In this document: piece after piece, positions 1 to 9,800 of the stretch
How the letters are laid out: each line of letters opens with the position of its first letter
Position numbering within the stretch: position 1 is the stretch's first letter
Source of the DNA: Pseudomonadota bacterium
Lineage (GTDB): Bacteria > Desulfobacterota > Desulfobulbia > Desulfobulbales > Desulfocapsaceae
Assembly (NCBI GenBank): GCA_018820855.1
Contig: JAHJNL010000068.1
Coordinates: forward strand, 1 to 36,472
Length of the DNA stretch: 36,472 nucleotides
Direction of reading: 5' to 3'
Notes under the pieces: model-generated
The model's database searches: none
What the model was told of the DNA's origin: nothing
The model's input: only the letters and a program-made list of their open reading frames with translations
Translations under genes and position numbers: made by a program

Positions 1-28
1 ATTATTTAAGCCAAAGTTGGAGTGAGTT

Positions 29-1336
29 ATGACACTATATTGGGAAGAGGAGATAGAAACCCTGCCTCGGGTGGGGTTGGAGTCTATTCAGCTGAAACGT
101 CTTCAGCATCTGGTGGCTCGGGTCTATAAGACTGTTGCTCCGTATCGCAAAAAGATGGATGACGCCGGTGTCAAGCCGTCAGATATCCAATCCCTGACAG
201 ATCTTGCCAAGTTACCCTTTACGGTCAAAGATGATCTGCGCGATAATTATCCCTTTGGTCTCTTTACCGTACCCATGGATCAGGTTGTCCGGGTCCATGC
301 TTCTTCCGGTACCACCGGCAAACCTACGGTGGTGGGCTATACCAAAAAAGATATCAAGACCTGGGCTGGCCTGATGGCGAGAGCCCTGACCTGTGCCGGG
401 GCCACCTCCCAGGACATGGTCCATAATGCCTACGGCTACGGTCTTTTTACCGGCGGCCTTGGTGCTCACTACGGGATTGAACGACTGGGGGCCACTGTTA
501 TTCCTGTCTCAGGCGGCAATACCAAGCGGCAGATCACCATCATGCAGGATTTTAAATCCACTGTCCTCATGGCGACTCCCTCCTATGCCCTCAATCTGGC
601 CGAGACCATGGTAGGGCTGGGTGTAGATCCCCAGTCTCTGGCTCTGCGTGTTGGCATCTTCGGGGCAGAGCCCTGGAGCGAGAATATGCGGGATGAGGTG
701 GAGCGTAAACTGAATATCAAGGCCGTAGATATTTACGGCCTGTCCGAGATCATGGGGCCGGGGGTAGCCATGCAGTGTCTGGAAGGAGAAAAAGGGATGC
801 ATGTCTTCGAAGATCATTTCCTCCCTGAAATCATTGATCCGGATAGTGGCGAGGTCCTTCCCCCCGGCGAAAAAGGAGAACTGGTCTTCACAACGCTAAC
901 CAAAGAGGCGTTTCCTCTTATCCGTTATCGAACCAAGGATATCTCCAGGCTCATGTATGATGAGTGCGCCTGCGGGAGGACCCTGGTCCGCATGGAAAAG
1001 GTCACCGGACGCACTGACGACATGCTTATCATCCGTGGCGTCAATGTTTTCCCCTCCCAGATTGAGCATGTGCTTATGGGAACCGAAGGAGTGGAACCTC
1101 ATTACCAGATAGTGGTGAACCGGGAAGGGAATATGGACACCATGGCTGTTGAGGTGGAGGTTAGTGAGGCCATCTTTTCCGATGAGATCAAAAACCTTGA
1201 GGCTCTCACCAAGAGTATTCAGGCGGATATTAAAGATATGCTGGGCGTTACCTGCAAGGTGAAATTGGTAGAACATAAGACTATTCAGCGCAGTGAAGGT
1301 AAGGCACAGCGGGTAATTGATAACAGGAAATTGTAA
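29..1336 (+). CDS. paaK: Phenylacetate-CoA ligase family protein (aryl-CoA ligase 1)
   Basis: This 435-residue protein is full length for the PaaK family, which activates phenylacetate or related aryl acids to CoA thioesters through an acyl-AMP intermediate in the cytoplasm. The P-loop-like motif SSGTTGKPT lies at about residues 92-100. The adenylate-binding region [10 protein letters not shown] is near residue 237. The C-terminal lid region, with [19 protein letters not shown], is near residues 329-347. A purine-rich ribosome site (GGAGTGAG) precedes the ATG. The tandem-ACT gene follows 21 bp downstream, and the Liv transporter genes come next. In anaerobes this set often accompanies indolepyruvate oxidoreductase genes and turnover of aromatic amino acids. 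No ior genes are visible here, so the true aryl-acid substrate is inferred. A TAA at 7-9 may end an upstream gene. Confidence 0.93.
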   Translation: MTLYWEEEIETLPRVGLESIQLKRLQHLVARVYKTVAPYRKKMDDAGVKPSDIQSLTDLAKLPFTVKDDLRDNYPFGLFTVPMDQVVRVHASSGTTGKPTVVGYTKKDIKTWAGLMARALTCAGATSQDMVHNAYGYGLFTGGLGAHYGIERLGATVIPVSGGNTKRQITIMQDFKSTVLMATPSYALNLAETMVGLGVDPQSLALRVGIFGAEPWSENMRDEVERKLNIKAVDIYGLSEIMGPGVAMQCLEGEKGMHVFEDHFLPEIIDPDSGEVLPPGEKGELVFTTLTKEAFPLIRYRTKDISRLMYDECACGRTLVRMEKVTGRTDDMLIIRGVNVFPSQIEHVLMGTEGVEPHYQIVVNREGNMDTMAVEVEVSEAIFSDEIKNLEALTKSIQADIKDMLGVTCKVKLVEHKTIQRSEGKAQRVIDNRKL

Positions 1337-1357
1337 GAAGTTTACGGAGGAGTTGGC

Positions 1358-1789
1358 ATGAAGGTTGAGCAGATTGCAGTTTTTTTAGAGAATAAATCAG
1401 GACGCCTGGCCGAGATCACGGCAACACTTGCGGCAGAAAATATCAATATCCGGGCCCTCTCCGTCGCCGATACCGCTGATTTTGGTATCCTGCGGCTTAT
1501 TGTCGACAACGTGGAAAAGGCCAAGACCACTCTGAAAGCCAATGGTTTTACGGTAGGTATCACCAATGTCGTTGCGGTGGAAGTTGCCGATAAAACCGGT
1601 GGCCTGGCAGGTGTCCTGAAGACCATAGAAGAAGAAAAACTGAACGTGGAATACATGTATGCCTTTGTCAATAAGAGCGGAGAAAATGCTGTTCTCATCT
1701 TTCGTTTTGATGAGATGGATAAAGCGGTAGAGTCTTTGCAGCGCACCGGCTACACCATGCTCAGCGGTAAAGAAATCTGTGCCTTGTAG
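1358..1789 (+). CDS. Tandem ACT-domain protein
   Basis: This small cytoplasmic protein of 143 residues is built of two ACT-type repeats. The first covers about residues 1-70 ([18 protein letters not shown]). The second covers about 72-140 ([19 protein letters not shown]). ACT domains bind amino acids and act as regulatory modules. No catalytic domain is attached. The start follows an excellent ACGGAGGAG ribosome site. The gene lies between the first aryl-CoA ligase and livK, an arrangement common in anaerobic deltaproteobacteria. A plausible role is sensing a branched-chain or aromatic amino acid to regulate the ligase or the pathway, but the ligand cannot be read from the sequence. Confidence 0.9.
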   Translation: MKVEQIAVFLENKSGRLAEITATLAAENINIRALSVADTADFGILRLIVDNVEKAKTTLKANGFTVGITNVVAVEVADKTGGLAGVLKTIEEEKLNVEYMYAFVNKSGENAVLIFRFDEMDKAVESLQRTGYTMLSGKEICAL

Positions 1790-1960
1790 GTTGCAGGTGA
1801 AAGACTGGAGGGAGAATACTGAAGGCTGAAGATGTTGCCGGACCAAGTTGTTATGGTGACAAAAAGCAGCATCAATAAATCTCCGGTGTTGTCCGGAACT
1901 ACAATCTGGCAGGGAGCAGTAGACCCTGTCATTATTTTTAATTGAATGGGGGAGAAAAAG

Positions 1961-3112
1961 ATGAAAAAATTTGTGTCAAAGTTTCTCATGGCCGTGTTGG
2001 CCGTCACTCTTTTCGCTGTGCCTGCTGCCTGGGCTGAGAATATTAAGGTTGGCGCTATTCTGGCTGTTACCGGTCCTGCTTCTTTCCTAGGCGGTCCAGA
2101 GGCCCGTACCCTGGAAATGTTGGTTGAAGATGTGAACAGCCGTGGTGGTATCAACGGCAATATGATTGAACTGATCATCAAGGATTCTGCAGCCAGCCCG
2201 GAAAAGGCAATTTCCTTTGCCAAGCAGCTGATTGAAGAAGAGAACGTCCTGGCCATCATCGGACCTTCCACCTCCGGTGAGACCCTGAAGATCAAAAACA
2301 TCTGTGAAGAGGCCAAGGTCCCATTGCTTTCCTGCGCTTCTGCCGAGCTTATTGTCAATCCTGTTGCTGCCTATGTCTTCAAAACCCCGCAGAATGATTC
2401 CTTTGCCGCCAAGAAGATCTTCATGGAAATGAATAAGATGGGGATCAGTAAGATTGCGGTCCTTGCCGGAAATACCGGTTTTGGTAAGGCAGGAAAAGAG
2501 CAGCTGTTGACAATCGCCCCTGAGTTCAATATCGAGGTTGTGGAAGCAGAGGTCTATGATAAAAGCTCAAATGATCTCTCTGCAGTAGTTGCCAAAATCA
2601 AGGCAAATAAGGACGTACAGGCCGTGGTTAACTGGTCTGTCGTTCCTGCTCAGGCCATTGTCGCCAAAAATATGCGTCAGGCCGGTTGGGATGTGCCTCT
2701 TTTCCAGAGCCACGGTTTTGGCAATATCAAGTACGTTGAGGCTGCCGGTGCCGCAGCCGAGGGGATTATCTTCCCTGCAGGACGTCTCCTCATTGCCGAC
2801 AGTCTCTCTGACGATAATCCGCAGAAGGGCTTGCTGCTGGAGTATAAGAAAAACTACGAAGACAAGTATAAAGAAACAGTATCCACCTTTGGTGGTCATG
2901 CCTATGACGCCTTCACCATTCTCATGGCAGCCATTGCCGAGGGTGGAAATGATCGGGACAAGGTCCGTGCGGCCCTTGAGGGCTTGAAAAACTTCGCCGG
3001 AACCGCCGGCGTCTTTAATTTTTCTGCCGAAGATCATAATGGCCTCGGGATGGACGCCTTCCAGATGATGACCGTCAAAGATGGTAAATTTGTCGCCTAT
3101 ACCGGAAAATAA
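1961..3112 (+). CDS. livK: Branched-chain amino acid ABC transporter substrate-binding protein
   Basis: This is a periplasmic type I substrate-binding protein of 383 residues. A Sec signal peptide (MKKFVSKFLMAVLAVTL) has a likely cleavage after PAAWA, at about residue 25. The mature start ENIKVGAILAVTGPASFLGG is typical of the LivK/Peripla_BP_6 family. An ATG 15 bp upstream is in frame, but the ATG at 1961 sits at correct spacing behind GGGGGAG, so it is preferred. The gene heads the livKHMGF set. The ligand could be a branched-chain amino acid, or an aryl acid feeding the flanking CoA ligases. The family assignment is firm and the ligand is not. Confidence 0.93.
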   Translation: MKKFVSKFLMAVLAVTLFAVPAAWAENIKVGAILAVTGPASFLGGPEARTLEMLVEDVNSRGGINGNMIELIIKDSAASPEKAISFAKQLIEEENVLAIIGPSTSGETLKIKNICEEAKVPLLSCASAELIVNPVAAYVFKTPQNDSFAAKKIFMEMNKMGISKIAVLAGNTGFGKAGKEQLLTIAPEFNIEVVEAEVYDKSSNDLSAVVAKIKANKDVQAVVNWSVVPAQAIVAKNMRQAGWDVPLFQSHGFGNIKYVEAAGAAAEGIIFPAGRLLIADSLSDDNPQKGLLLEYKKNYEDKYKETVSTFGGHAYDAFTILMAAIAEGGNDRDKVRAALEGLKNFAGTAGVFNFSAEDHNGLGMDAFQMMTVKDGKFVAYTGK

Positions 3113-3141
3113 TCAACCGGTATTGCGATAACGTTGGATTT

Positions 3142-3176
3142 GCCGGGCTGGGAGTATGCTCTCAGCCCGGCTTTTT
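3142..3176 (+). terminator. Strong hairpin with T-run between livK and livH
   Basis: The arms 3142-3154 and 3159-3171 form a 13-bp stem, with one G-U pair, around the tetraloop TATG. TTTTT follows directly at 3172-3176. This is a textbook rho-independent terminator placed just after livK. Partial read-through would make binding protein in excess over the membrane and ATPase subunits, as is common in ABC transporter operons. Confidence 0.9.
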
Positions 3177-3252
3177 GCTATCAAGCAGTTTTCAGGAAAG
3201 TCTTTGTGAGACTGAACGCTGATTTATGCCCTCAGGGTAAAATTGTTTTTTT

Positions 3253-4143
3253 ATGACCCTCGAACTCTCTATTCAGTACCTTATGGCCGGTATTACCTAT
3301 GGCAGTATTTATGCCATTGTCGCCATCGGGTTCAACATTATCTATAACACCACCGGGATTATCAATTTTGCCCAGGGGGAGTTTGTTATGTTCGGAGGAA
3401 TGATCGCCATTACCCTCCTGAACTTTATGCCTCTGCCGCTGGCCATTTTTTTGGCCGTGGTGATCACCATGTTCATAGGGGCCCTGATCGAAATCTGCTT
3501 TATCCGCTGGCTGAAGTCTCCTTCGGTCCTGCGCATGATTATTATCACCATAGGCATCTCGATTCTCTCCCGTGAGGTGGCTGTCCATATATGGGGAGAG
3601 AGTATCCGCTCGCTGCCCTATTTTGTCGGCAACGAGATAACCTCCATCCCAATATTGGGAGCACGGATTTCTCCGCAGGTCATGTGGGTGGTCCTTGTCT
3701 CCGCCCTGATGGTGGTCTGTCTTGGCCTTTTTTTCAAAACCACATCCGTGGGCCGGGAGATGCGGGCCTGTGCTTCCAATCGCAAGGCCGCCACACTCTG
3801 CGGTATCAATACCCGGAACATGGTGACCCTCTCCTTTGTCCTCAGTGCAGGTATTGGGGCTCTGGCCGGCTGTATCATGTCGCCCATCACCTACAGTCAG
3901 TATGATATGGGTACCGGGCTTGCCATCAAGGGTTTTACCGTAGCCATCCTTGGGGGACTCGGTAGTTCAGGCGGCGCTGTGGTAGCTGGATTGCTTCTTG
4001 GTGTTATTGAGGCATTTTCCGTCTCTGTGGTACCCCTTGCTTTTCAGGATGCTATTTCCATTGCCATCCTTCTTGGTATCCTCTTTATCCGTCCTCAAGG
4101 CTTATTCGGATCGAAAGAGGCAGCGGGATTGAAGGAGTATTAG
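3253..4143 (+). CDS. livH: Branched-chain amino acid ABC transporter permease LivH
   Basis: This inner-membrane permease of 296 residues has a usual LivH length and about 8 hydrophobic segments. The N-terminal part contains GSIYAIVAIGFNIIYNTTGIINFAQGEF-type family sequence (about residues 16-45). The EAA-like contact region with LivG/LivF, AILGGLGSSGGAVVAGLLLG, is near residues 232-251. The ATG has only a weak ribosome site, and the preceding 140 bp contain the strong terminator, so its expression probably relies on read-through. The stop is 4 bp from the livM start. Confidence 0.93.
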   Translation: MTLELSIQYLMAGITYGSIYAIVAIGFNIIYNTTGIINFAQGEFVMFGGMIAITLLNFMPLPLAIFLAVVITMFIGALIEICFIRWLKSPSVLRMIIITIGISILSREVAVHIWGESIRSLPYFVGNEITSIPILGARISPQVMWVVLVSALMVVCLGLFFKTTSVGREMRACASNRKAATLCGINTRNMVTLSFVLSAGIGALAGCIMSPITYSQYDMGTGLAIKGFTVAILGGLGSSGGAVVAGLLLGVIEAFSVSVVPLAFQDAISIAILLGILFIRPQGLFGSKEAAGLKEY

Positions 4144-4147
4144 AATC

Positions 4148-5224
4148 ATGAAGAAACTTCTTTCCATCCTGCCCCTGCTCGTTGTCGTGATCGGAGTCCA
4201 TCTCCTGACCAGTGCCACCGACACCATGTATTATCTGACCCAGATGACCATGTCGGCGTATTACTCACTGTTGATCATCGGTCTCTGTGTCCTCATGGGC
4301 TATGCCGGTCAAATTTCCCTTGGCCATGCCGGGTTCTTCGCCATCGGCGGGTATCTTTCGGCGGCTCTCACCACCCGTAGCCTGATTCCCTATCAGGATA
4401 CACTGCCGGTGAAACTGCTTGATTCTGCAGGATTTCTTCTTGCCGGTCAGGACCTCTATGGAGACTCCCTGCTGGTGGTTACCCCTTGGGCCGCCTGTAT
4501 TCTCGCTGTCGTGACTGCTGCTCTCATTGCTGTGGCCATCGGCATTCCGGTCCTCAAGCTTAAAGGGCATTATCTGGCCATGGCCACTCTCGGCTTTGGG
4601 ATTATCATTTATCGGGTGGTTCTGGCCAGTGAGTATTTTGGTGAGGCAGACGGGATCTCAGAGGTCCCTGCCTTTGTCCTGTTGCCGGGCCTCAGCGTCA
4701 GCGGAAATTTCGGGGATCGAGTCCAGAACTACTATATTGCCTGGGGACTGCTTCTCATTGGCATGGTTCTCCTGCTCAACCTGATGGACTCCCGCGTGGG
4801 GCGAGCCCTGCGTGGTATTCACGGCTCAGAAGAGGCTGCCGATGCCATGGGTGTCAATACAGCCCGTTTCAAGCTGCAAACCTTCGTTCTTTCCGCTGTC
4901 TTTGCCGCCATTGCCGGAGTCTTTCTCACACATTACAACGGCGGGATCGGGCCGTCTGAGGCTGGTGTGATGAAGTCGGTACGCTATGTGGCGATTGTTG
5001 CCGTGGGGGGCATGGCTAATCTCTGGGGCGCGCTGCTCATGGGGATCGTTCTCAATTTTCTCTCCCTGCGCGGGAGCTTTGGCTCTTATGATGATGCGGT
5101 CTTTGGCCTGATCCTTATCCTGATCATGCTCTTTGCCCCCAACGGTATCCTGAGCATCAATGTCCGCTATCGTCTGGGACAGCTTTTAGGCAGAAACAAA
5201 CAGGACAGAGAAGGGGAGATGTAA
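4148..5224 (+). CDS. livM: Branched-chain amino acid ABC transporter permease LivM
   Basis: This is the second membrane permease, at 358 residues with about 9-10 hydrophobic segments. The family segment GYAGQISLGHAGFFAIGGY lies near residues 52-70. The ATPase-contact motif, around VAIVAVGGMANLWGALLMG, lies near residues 280-300. It pairs with LivH to form the translocation channel for substrate handed over by LivK. It is packed tightly between livH (4 bp gap) and livG (2 bp gap), indicating one transcript. Confidence 0.93.
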   Translation: MKKLLSILPLLVVVIGVHLLTSATDTMYYLTQMTMSAYYSLLIIGLCVLMGYAGQISLGHAGFFAIGGYLSAALTTRSLIPYQDTLPVKLLDSAGFLLAGQDLYGDSLLVVTPWAACILAVVTAALIAVAIGIPVLKLKGHYLAMATLGFGIIIYRVVLASEYFGEADGISEVPAFVLLPGLSVSGNFGDRVQNYYIAWGLLLIGMVLLLNLMDSRVGRALRGIHGSEEAADAMGVNTARFKLQTFVLSAVFAAIAGVFLTHYNGGIGPSEAGVMKSVRYVAIVAVGGMANLWGALLMGIVLNFLSLRGSFGSYDDAVFGLILILIMLFAPNGILSINVRYRLGQLLGRNKQDREGEM

Positions 5225-5226
5225 CT

Positions 5227-5985
5227 ATGGCTCTCTTGGAACTCAAACAGCTGCATAAACGTTTTGGCGGTCTGCATGCCGTAAATGATGTCTCTTTTCA
5301 GGTGGAACCGGGCCAGATCAAGGCCGTGATCGGACCCAATGGTGCGGGGAAGACCACCCTGTTCAACATGATCTCCGGAACCTTTCCTGCAACTTCCGGG
5401 AACGTGCTTTTTCAGGGCAGGGAGCTGCAGGGGAAAAAACCCTTTCAAGTCGCCTCGCTGGGAATGGCCAGAACCTATCAGAATATCAAGATGTTCAGTG
5501 GCATGACCGCTCTTGAAAATGTTATGGTTGGACGTCATGTCCAATCCCAGGCAGGTTTTCTTGCTTCCATGTTTCGTATGCCCTGGACCTGGAAGGAGGA
5601 GAGGGATATTCGTGATAAATCCATGGAGCTTCTGACCTTATTGGAGATAGAGGAACATGCCCATACTGATGCCGCAAGTCTGGCCTTTGGCCAGCAGCGG
5701 GCAGTGGAACTGGCACGGGCTCTGGCTCTTGAGCCTTCTCTGCTTCTCCTCGATGAACCGGCAGCAGGGCTGAATATCTATGAAACCGCAGAGGTCGGGC
5801 GTCTGATCACCAAGATTCGTGACCTTGGTATCACGGTCTTGCTGGTGGAGCATGATATGTCTCTGGTCATGGATATTTCTGATGAGATTGTTGTCCTTTG
5901 CTTCGGGGAAAAGATTGCCGAGGATGTGCCGACGGCCATCCAGCAGGATCCGGAAGTAATTAAGATTTATCTCGGAGAAGAGTGA
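5227..5985 (+). CDS. livG: Branched-chain amino acid ABC transporter ATPase LivG
   Basis: This is a cytoplasmic ATPase subunit of 252 residues. Walker A is GPNGAGKT at 36-43. The signature region is SLAFGQQR at 151-158, a variant of the LSYGQQR seen in this family. Walker B is LLLLDEP at about 172-178, and the switch His lies in VEHD at about 209. It forms a heterodimer with LivF that powers LivHM. The start is 2 bp after livM, consistent with translational coupling. Confidence 0.94.
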   Translation: MALLELKQLHKRFGGLHAVNDVSFQVEPGQIKAVIGPNGAGKTTLFNMISGTFPATSGNVLFQGRELQGKKPFQVASLGMARTYQNIKMFSGMTALENVMVGRHVQSQAGFLASMFRMPWTWKEERDIRDKSMELLTLLEIEEHAHTDAASLAFGQQRAVELARALALEPSLLLLDEPAAGLNIYETAEVGRLITKIRDLGITVLLVEHDMSLVMDISDEIVVLCFGEKIAEDVPTAIQQDPEVIKIYLGEE

Positions 5986-6045
5986 TAGCATCCTGATAAC
6001 TCATCATCTGCTTTGTTGTTGGAAGTTATTTTTTTATAGAAAATT

Positions 6046-6771
6046 ATGCTGAAAATTCGCAATCTGGAATCCGGATACGGAAAGATCAAGGTCCTCAAGC
6101 ATGTCTCCATGCATGTGGACCCAGGTGAAATCGTAACCATTATCGGGGCCAATGGTGCCGGGAAGACCACTTTGCTGGCGACTATTGCCGGTCTGGTGAA
6201 GGCCACCTCCGGTGAGGCTGAGTTCAAGGGCACCAATATCCTGAAGGCCCAGGCTGCAGCCATCCCTGGTCTGGGTTGCGTGATGGTCCCTGAAGGGCGG
6301 CAGGTCTTTGCCACCATGACTGTGGAAGAAAATCTGCTCCTTGGCGGCCATGTCCTGCAGAAACAGGGAAAACAGGTCCTGACCGATCTCCTGGAGCATC
6401 AGTACGAACTTTTTCCTATTCTCCGTGATCGCAGGAACCAGCTGGCAGGGACGCTTTCCGGAGGCGAGCAGCAGATGCTTGCCATGGGCAGAGCGCTGAT
6501 GTCCAAACCCTCGCTGGTCATGATGGATGAGCCTTCAACCGGACTCGCGCCTCTTATTGTCAAAGAGATTTTCCAGATCATTGTCCGCTTGCGGGAGGAA
6601 GGCAACACCGTACTTCTTGTGGAACAGAACGCCAAGGCCGCCTTAGGTATCGCCGATCGAGGCTATGTCCTTGAGACTGGAAAAATAATCCTGCAGGGGC
6701 CGGCCGAAGACCTTTTAGCCAACCAGGATGTGCAACGTGCCTATCTGGGACGGGAAAAGACGGAAGGGTAA
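6046..6771 (+). CDS. livF: Branched-chain amino acid ABC transporter ATPase LivF
   Basis: This is the second ATPase subunit, 241 residues. Walker A is GANGAGKT at 34-41, the signature is LSGGEQQ at 137-143, and Walker B is VMMDEP at 158-163. The VPEGRQVF motif typical of LivF lies near residue 81. It partners LivG. A 60-bp AT-rich spacer separates it from livG, and its ribosome site is poor, which is unusual in an otherwise tight operon. Confidence 0.94.
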   Translation: MLKIRNLESGYGKIKVLKHVSMHVDPGEIVTIIGANGAGKTTLLATIAGLVKATSGEAEFKGTNILKAQAAAIPGLGCVMVPEGRQVFATMTVEENLLLGGHVLQKQGKQVLTDLLEHQYELFPILRDRRNQLAGTLSGGEQQMLAMGRALMSKPSLVMMDEPSTGLAPLIVKEIFQIIVRLREEGNTVLLVEQNAKAALGIADRGYVLETGKIILQGPAEDLLANQDVQRAYLGREKTEG

Positions 6772-6857
6772 TGAGTGTGTTTCAAGAAACTTTCATTTAT
6801 GCTTTAGGGCGAACGTTAATCGCTTACCACATAAAACTTAAAACTATCTAATTAATT

Positions 6858-8156
6858 ATGTATTGGCAGGAAGATAAAGAATGCATGAGTCGTGGTGATC
6901 TGGAACAACTCCAGCTGGAACGTCTGCAATCCACCCTATACCGGGTTGGCACCCATGTCCCGTTTTATCGGCAGAAGTTCAGCGAGATGAAACTGAATTA
7001 TGAGGGGTTCAACTCTCTGCAAGATATCCGCAAGCTGCCTTTTACCACAAAGCAGGATCTTCGTGACAGTTATCCTTACGGGCTTTTTGCGGTGCCGCTG
7101 AGGGAAGTGGTTCGGGTCCATTCTTCATCCGGAACAACCGGTCAGGCGACTGTGGTTGGATACACCAAAAACGATATCAAAAACTGGTCCAACCTTGTGG
7201 CCCGTATCCTTTGTGCTGCCGGTGTCACAGCAGACGATGTCATCCAGATTGCCTTTGGCTACGGCCTCTTCACCGGCGGTTTCGGCCTTCACTACGGGGC
7301 GGAGTTGTTGGGGGCATCGGTCATTCCCATTTCTGCCGGCAACACCAAGCGCCAGATCCAGATCATGCAGGATTTCAAGACCACAGCCCTGGTCTGTACC
7401 CCCTCTTATGCCTTGAATATTGCCGATGTCCTTTTTGACATGGGGATCAATCCGGCAGGATTATCGCTCAAATTCGGGCTGTTTGGGGCTGAGCCCTGGT
7501 CTGAGGCCATGCGGCGGGAGATTAACGAAAAGCTCGGCATCCAGTCCACCGACAACTACGGACTTTCAGAGATCATGGGACCCGGAGTGGCCGGGGAATG
7601 CCAGGAGTGCAACGGTCTGCATATCAATGAAGATCATTTCCTGGTCGAGGTCCTTGACCCCGAGACCCTGGAGCCGGTGGAACCGGGTGAGGTGGGTGAA
7701 CTGGTCATCACCACACTCACCAAGGAGGCCTTTCCCATGATCCGCTATCGGACCAGGGACCTGACCCGCCTCCTGCCCGGGGCCTGTCCCTGCGGCCGGA
7801 CTTTTACCCGTATGCACCGTATCCTCGGGCGTACCGATGATATGCTCATTATCAAAGGGGTAAATGTCTTTCCCACCCAGATCGAGTCCATCCTCTTTAA
7901 CATAGATGGGACTGAGCCCCATTATCGAATCATTGTCGAGCGCGAGAACCATCAGGATCGTGCGACAGTGATGGTGGAGGTCAAAGAGTCACTGTTCTCC
8001 GATCAGATGAGCAAGCAGCGGGCCCTCATCGATACGATTAAAAAACAGCTCAATTCCGAGCTTGGTATCGGAGTGGCAGTCAAGCTTGTAGAAGAGAAGA
8101 CCCTGGAACGTTTTGAGGGCAAAGGTCAGCGAGTAATCGACAAAAGGAAAATATGA
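6858..8156 (+). CDS. paaK: Phenylacetate-CoA ligase family protein (aryl-CoA ligase 2)
   Basis: This is a 432-residue paralogue of the ligase at 29-1336, colinear with it along its whole length. It carries [12 protein letters not shown] at about 89-100, [14 protein letters not shown] near 235, and [19 protein letters not shown] near 326. The loop reads TTGQA rather than TTGKP, and the adenylate-binding region differs slightly, so the two ligases may prefer different aryl acids. No clear ribosome site precedes the ATG. The stop overlaps the rph start by 4 bp (ATGA). It catalyses ATP-dependent CoA thioester formation; the substrate is inferred only. Confidence 0.92.
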   Translation: MYWQEDKECMSRGDLEQLQLERLQSTLYRVGTHVPFYRQKFSEMKLNYEGFNSLQDIRKLPFTTKQDLRDSYPYGLFAVPLREVVRVHSSSGTTGQATVVGYTKNDIKNWSNLVARILCAAGVTADDVIQIAFGYGLFTGGFGLHYGAELLGASVIPISAGNTKRQIQIMQDFKTTALVCTPSYALNIADVLFDMGINPAGLSLKFGLFGAEPWSEAMRREINEKLGIQSTDNYGLSEIMGPGVAGECQECNGLHINEDHFLVEVLDPETLEPVEPGEVGELVITTLTKEAFPMIRYRTRDLTRLLPGACPCGRTFTRMHRILGRTDDMLIIKGVNVFPTQIESILFNIDGTEPHYRIIVERENHQDRATVMVEVKESLFSDQMSKQRALIDTIKKQLNSELGIGVAVKLVEEKTLERFEGKGQRVIDKRKI

Positions 8157-8854
8157 AGCGTTCACAGAACAGAAGTAGTGACAGCCTGCGAGAAATTTCA
8201 CTTGAGTGGGGTTTTCAGCCCGGAGCCGATGCCTCTCTCCTCATTCGTATGGGCGGCACTCATGTCCTGTGCGGCGTGAGTATAGAAGAAAATGTTCCGC
8301 CCTTCCTCAAAGATACGGGGAAGGGGTGGATTACGGCAGAATACGGGATGCTGCCCTGTGCCACCTCTTCGCGTTATAAGCGGGAGAGCGTGGGTGGGCG
8401 ATCAGGGCGGACTTCTGAGATCCAGCGTCTCATTGGCCGCAGTCTGCGCATGATGGTGGATCTGTCTCAGATCGGTGAACGTACCCTGCGTGTTGATTGC
8501 GATGTTTTAAACGCCGACGGCGGTACCCGCACGGCCTCCATCACCGGTGGAGCCCTGGCCCTGCGCCTGGCCCTGCAAAAAATGGTGGCGGACGGACGGT
8601 TGCAGAAGATGCCGGAAATATTGCCGGTGGCAGCAATTTCCGTGGGAGTGATCGAGGGTGAGCCCAGCCTTGATCTCGATTATTCCGAAGACTCCCGGGC
8701 CGAGGTCGATGCCAATTTTGTCATGAGTGGTGACGGACGATGGATCGAGATCCAGTCCACGGCGGAAGGAACACCCTTTACCGGCGAGGACTTTCAGGCC
8801 ATGACAACTCTTGCCGAAAAAGGAATCAGGGAGCTCTTTGAACTCTGGCAATAA
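8153..8854 (+). CDS. rph: Ribonuclease PH
   Basis: This 233-residue protein is a phosphorolytic 3'-5' exoribonuclease that trims tRNA 3' ends. Family blocks are clear: [14 protein letters not shown] at about 58-71, [15 protein letters not shown] at 85-99 with phosphate-binding Arg86, [19 protein letters not shown] at 115-133 with Arg126, and the metal-site aspartates D180 and D186. It normally forms a hexameric ring. The length is slightly short of the usual 237-240, with a compact N-terminus. It overlaps the preceding ligase gene by 4 bp, so this housekeeping RNase is translated with a catabolic cluster, an odd but plausible pairing. Confidence 0.94.
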   Translation: MKRSQNRSSDSLREISLEWGFQPGADASLLIRMGGTHVLCGVSIEENVPPFLKDTGKGWITAEYGMLPCATSSRYKRESVGGRSGRTSEIQRLIGRSLRMMVDLSQIGERTLRVDCDVLNADGGTRTASITGGALALRLALQKMVADGRLQKMPEILPVAAISVGVIEGEPSLDLDYSEDSRAEVDANFVMSGDGRWIEIQSTAEGTPFTGEDFQAMTTLAEKGIRELFELWQ

Positions 8855-8973
8855 GACTGCATCGCTTATCTGCCTAAGCACCCAGTGATACGACTTTTTA
8901 TGGGTCTACCGAAAAACGGCTGGCCATATCAATCTGTTTGTCTTGGGGATGTGTTGTTCTGGGAGAACAAACC

Positions 8974-9603
8974 ATGTTCGGAGTAGTTGATCTTGGTGTT
9001 TTTGTCATTGCCGGATTGATCCTTAACATCACTCCGGGTGTGGATGTCCTCTACATCACCAACCGGAGTGCCATGCAGGGCAGCAAGGCGGGGGTGGTGG
9101 CTGCCCTGGGCATCGGGGCAGGATGTGTCGTCCATGTCCTTGCTGCTGCCTTAGGCCTGTCTGTGGTGCTGGTCTCTTCAGCCCTTGCTTTTTCCGTGGT
9201 TAAGTATGTGGGGGCGGCCTATCTGCTCTATCTGGGAATCAGCACCTTTCTCAGTTTGAAAGAGAAGGAGGGCCGGGAGCCTCGGTCATCCTCTGTGCTG
9301 CCCCTTGCAAAGATTTTCTGGCAGGCGTCTCTGGTTAATGTTCTCAATCCCAAGGTCGCCCTCTTTTTCATGGCTCTCCTGCCGCAGTTTGTCTCTCCCA
9401 CGGCAGAAAATCCAGCCTTGGCTTTTCTATTCCTCGGTGTGCTCTTTAATGTGAACGGCACCCTGGTGAATATCCTCTTTGCTCTTTTTGCCTCAACCCT
9501 GGCCTTGAAAATCAAGGCCGGTTCCACCTTGCCCCGCCTCCTCAAAGCTCTGGTCGGGGTACTTTTTGTCATCCTTGGTGTTCGCCTGGCCCTGACTTCT
9601 TAG
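8974..9603 (+). CDS. LysE/RhtB family exporter
   Basis: This inner-membrane exporter of 209 residues has six hydrophobic segments. The family motif NITPGVDVLYITNRSAMQGS lies near the N-terminus, and NVLNPKVALFFMALLPQF lies in the middle. LysE/RhtB proteins export amino acids or homoserine lactone-like compounds. The reading frame opens further upstream, but ATG 8974 follows GGGAG with an 8-nt gap and gives a normal N-terminus, so it is chosen. It lies 119 bp after rph on the same strand. It may relieve amino-acid load imported by the Liv system, which is inference. Confidence 0.88.
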   Translation: MFGVVDLGVFVIAGLILNITPGVDVLYITNRSAMQGSKAGVVAALGIGAGCVVHVLAAALGLSVVLVSSALAFSVVKYVGAAYLLYLGISTFLSLKEKEGREPRSSSVLPLAKIFWQASLVNVLNPKVALFFMALLPQFVSPTAENPALAFLFLGVLFNVNGTLVNILFALFASTLALKIKAGSTLPRLLKALVGVLFVILGVRLALTS

Positions 9604-9650
9604 GCTGGTTTTGCATAGTTGGAAGATCCTAAAAAAAAAGCACAGTAACT

Positions 9651-9758
9651 TTGCAGAATATAAAGGAGTTCCTGTTGATCCTGATGACACGGGTATGAAT
9701 ACCTTTCCATCTCAATCTGCCCGGGCCTTTTTCTTACCAGCGAAATTGCAGAATATAA
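9651..9758. repeat. 13-bp direct repeat pair in an intergenic region
   Basis: TTGCAGAATATAA occurs at 9651-9663 and again at 9746-9758 in the short space between lysE and the convergent lipoprotein gene. The copies are exact and about 95 bp apart. They could be a scar of a small duplication or a chance repeat. No gene lies between them. Confidence 0.5.
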
Positions 9759-9800
9759 GTGAACTGAAAGTATCAAGTTTGTGGTGATGAACAATCAGAA

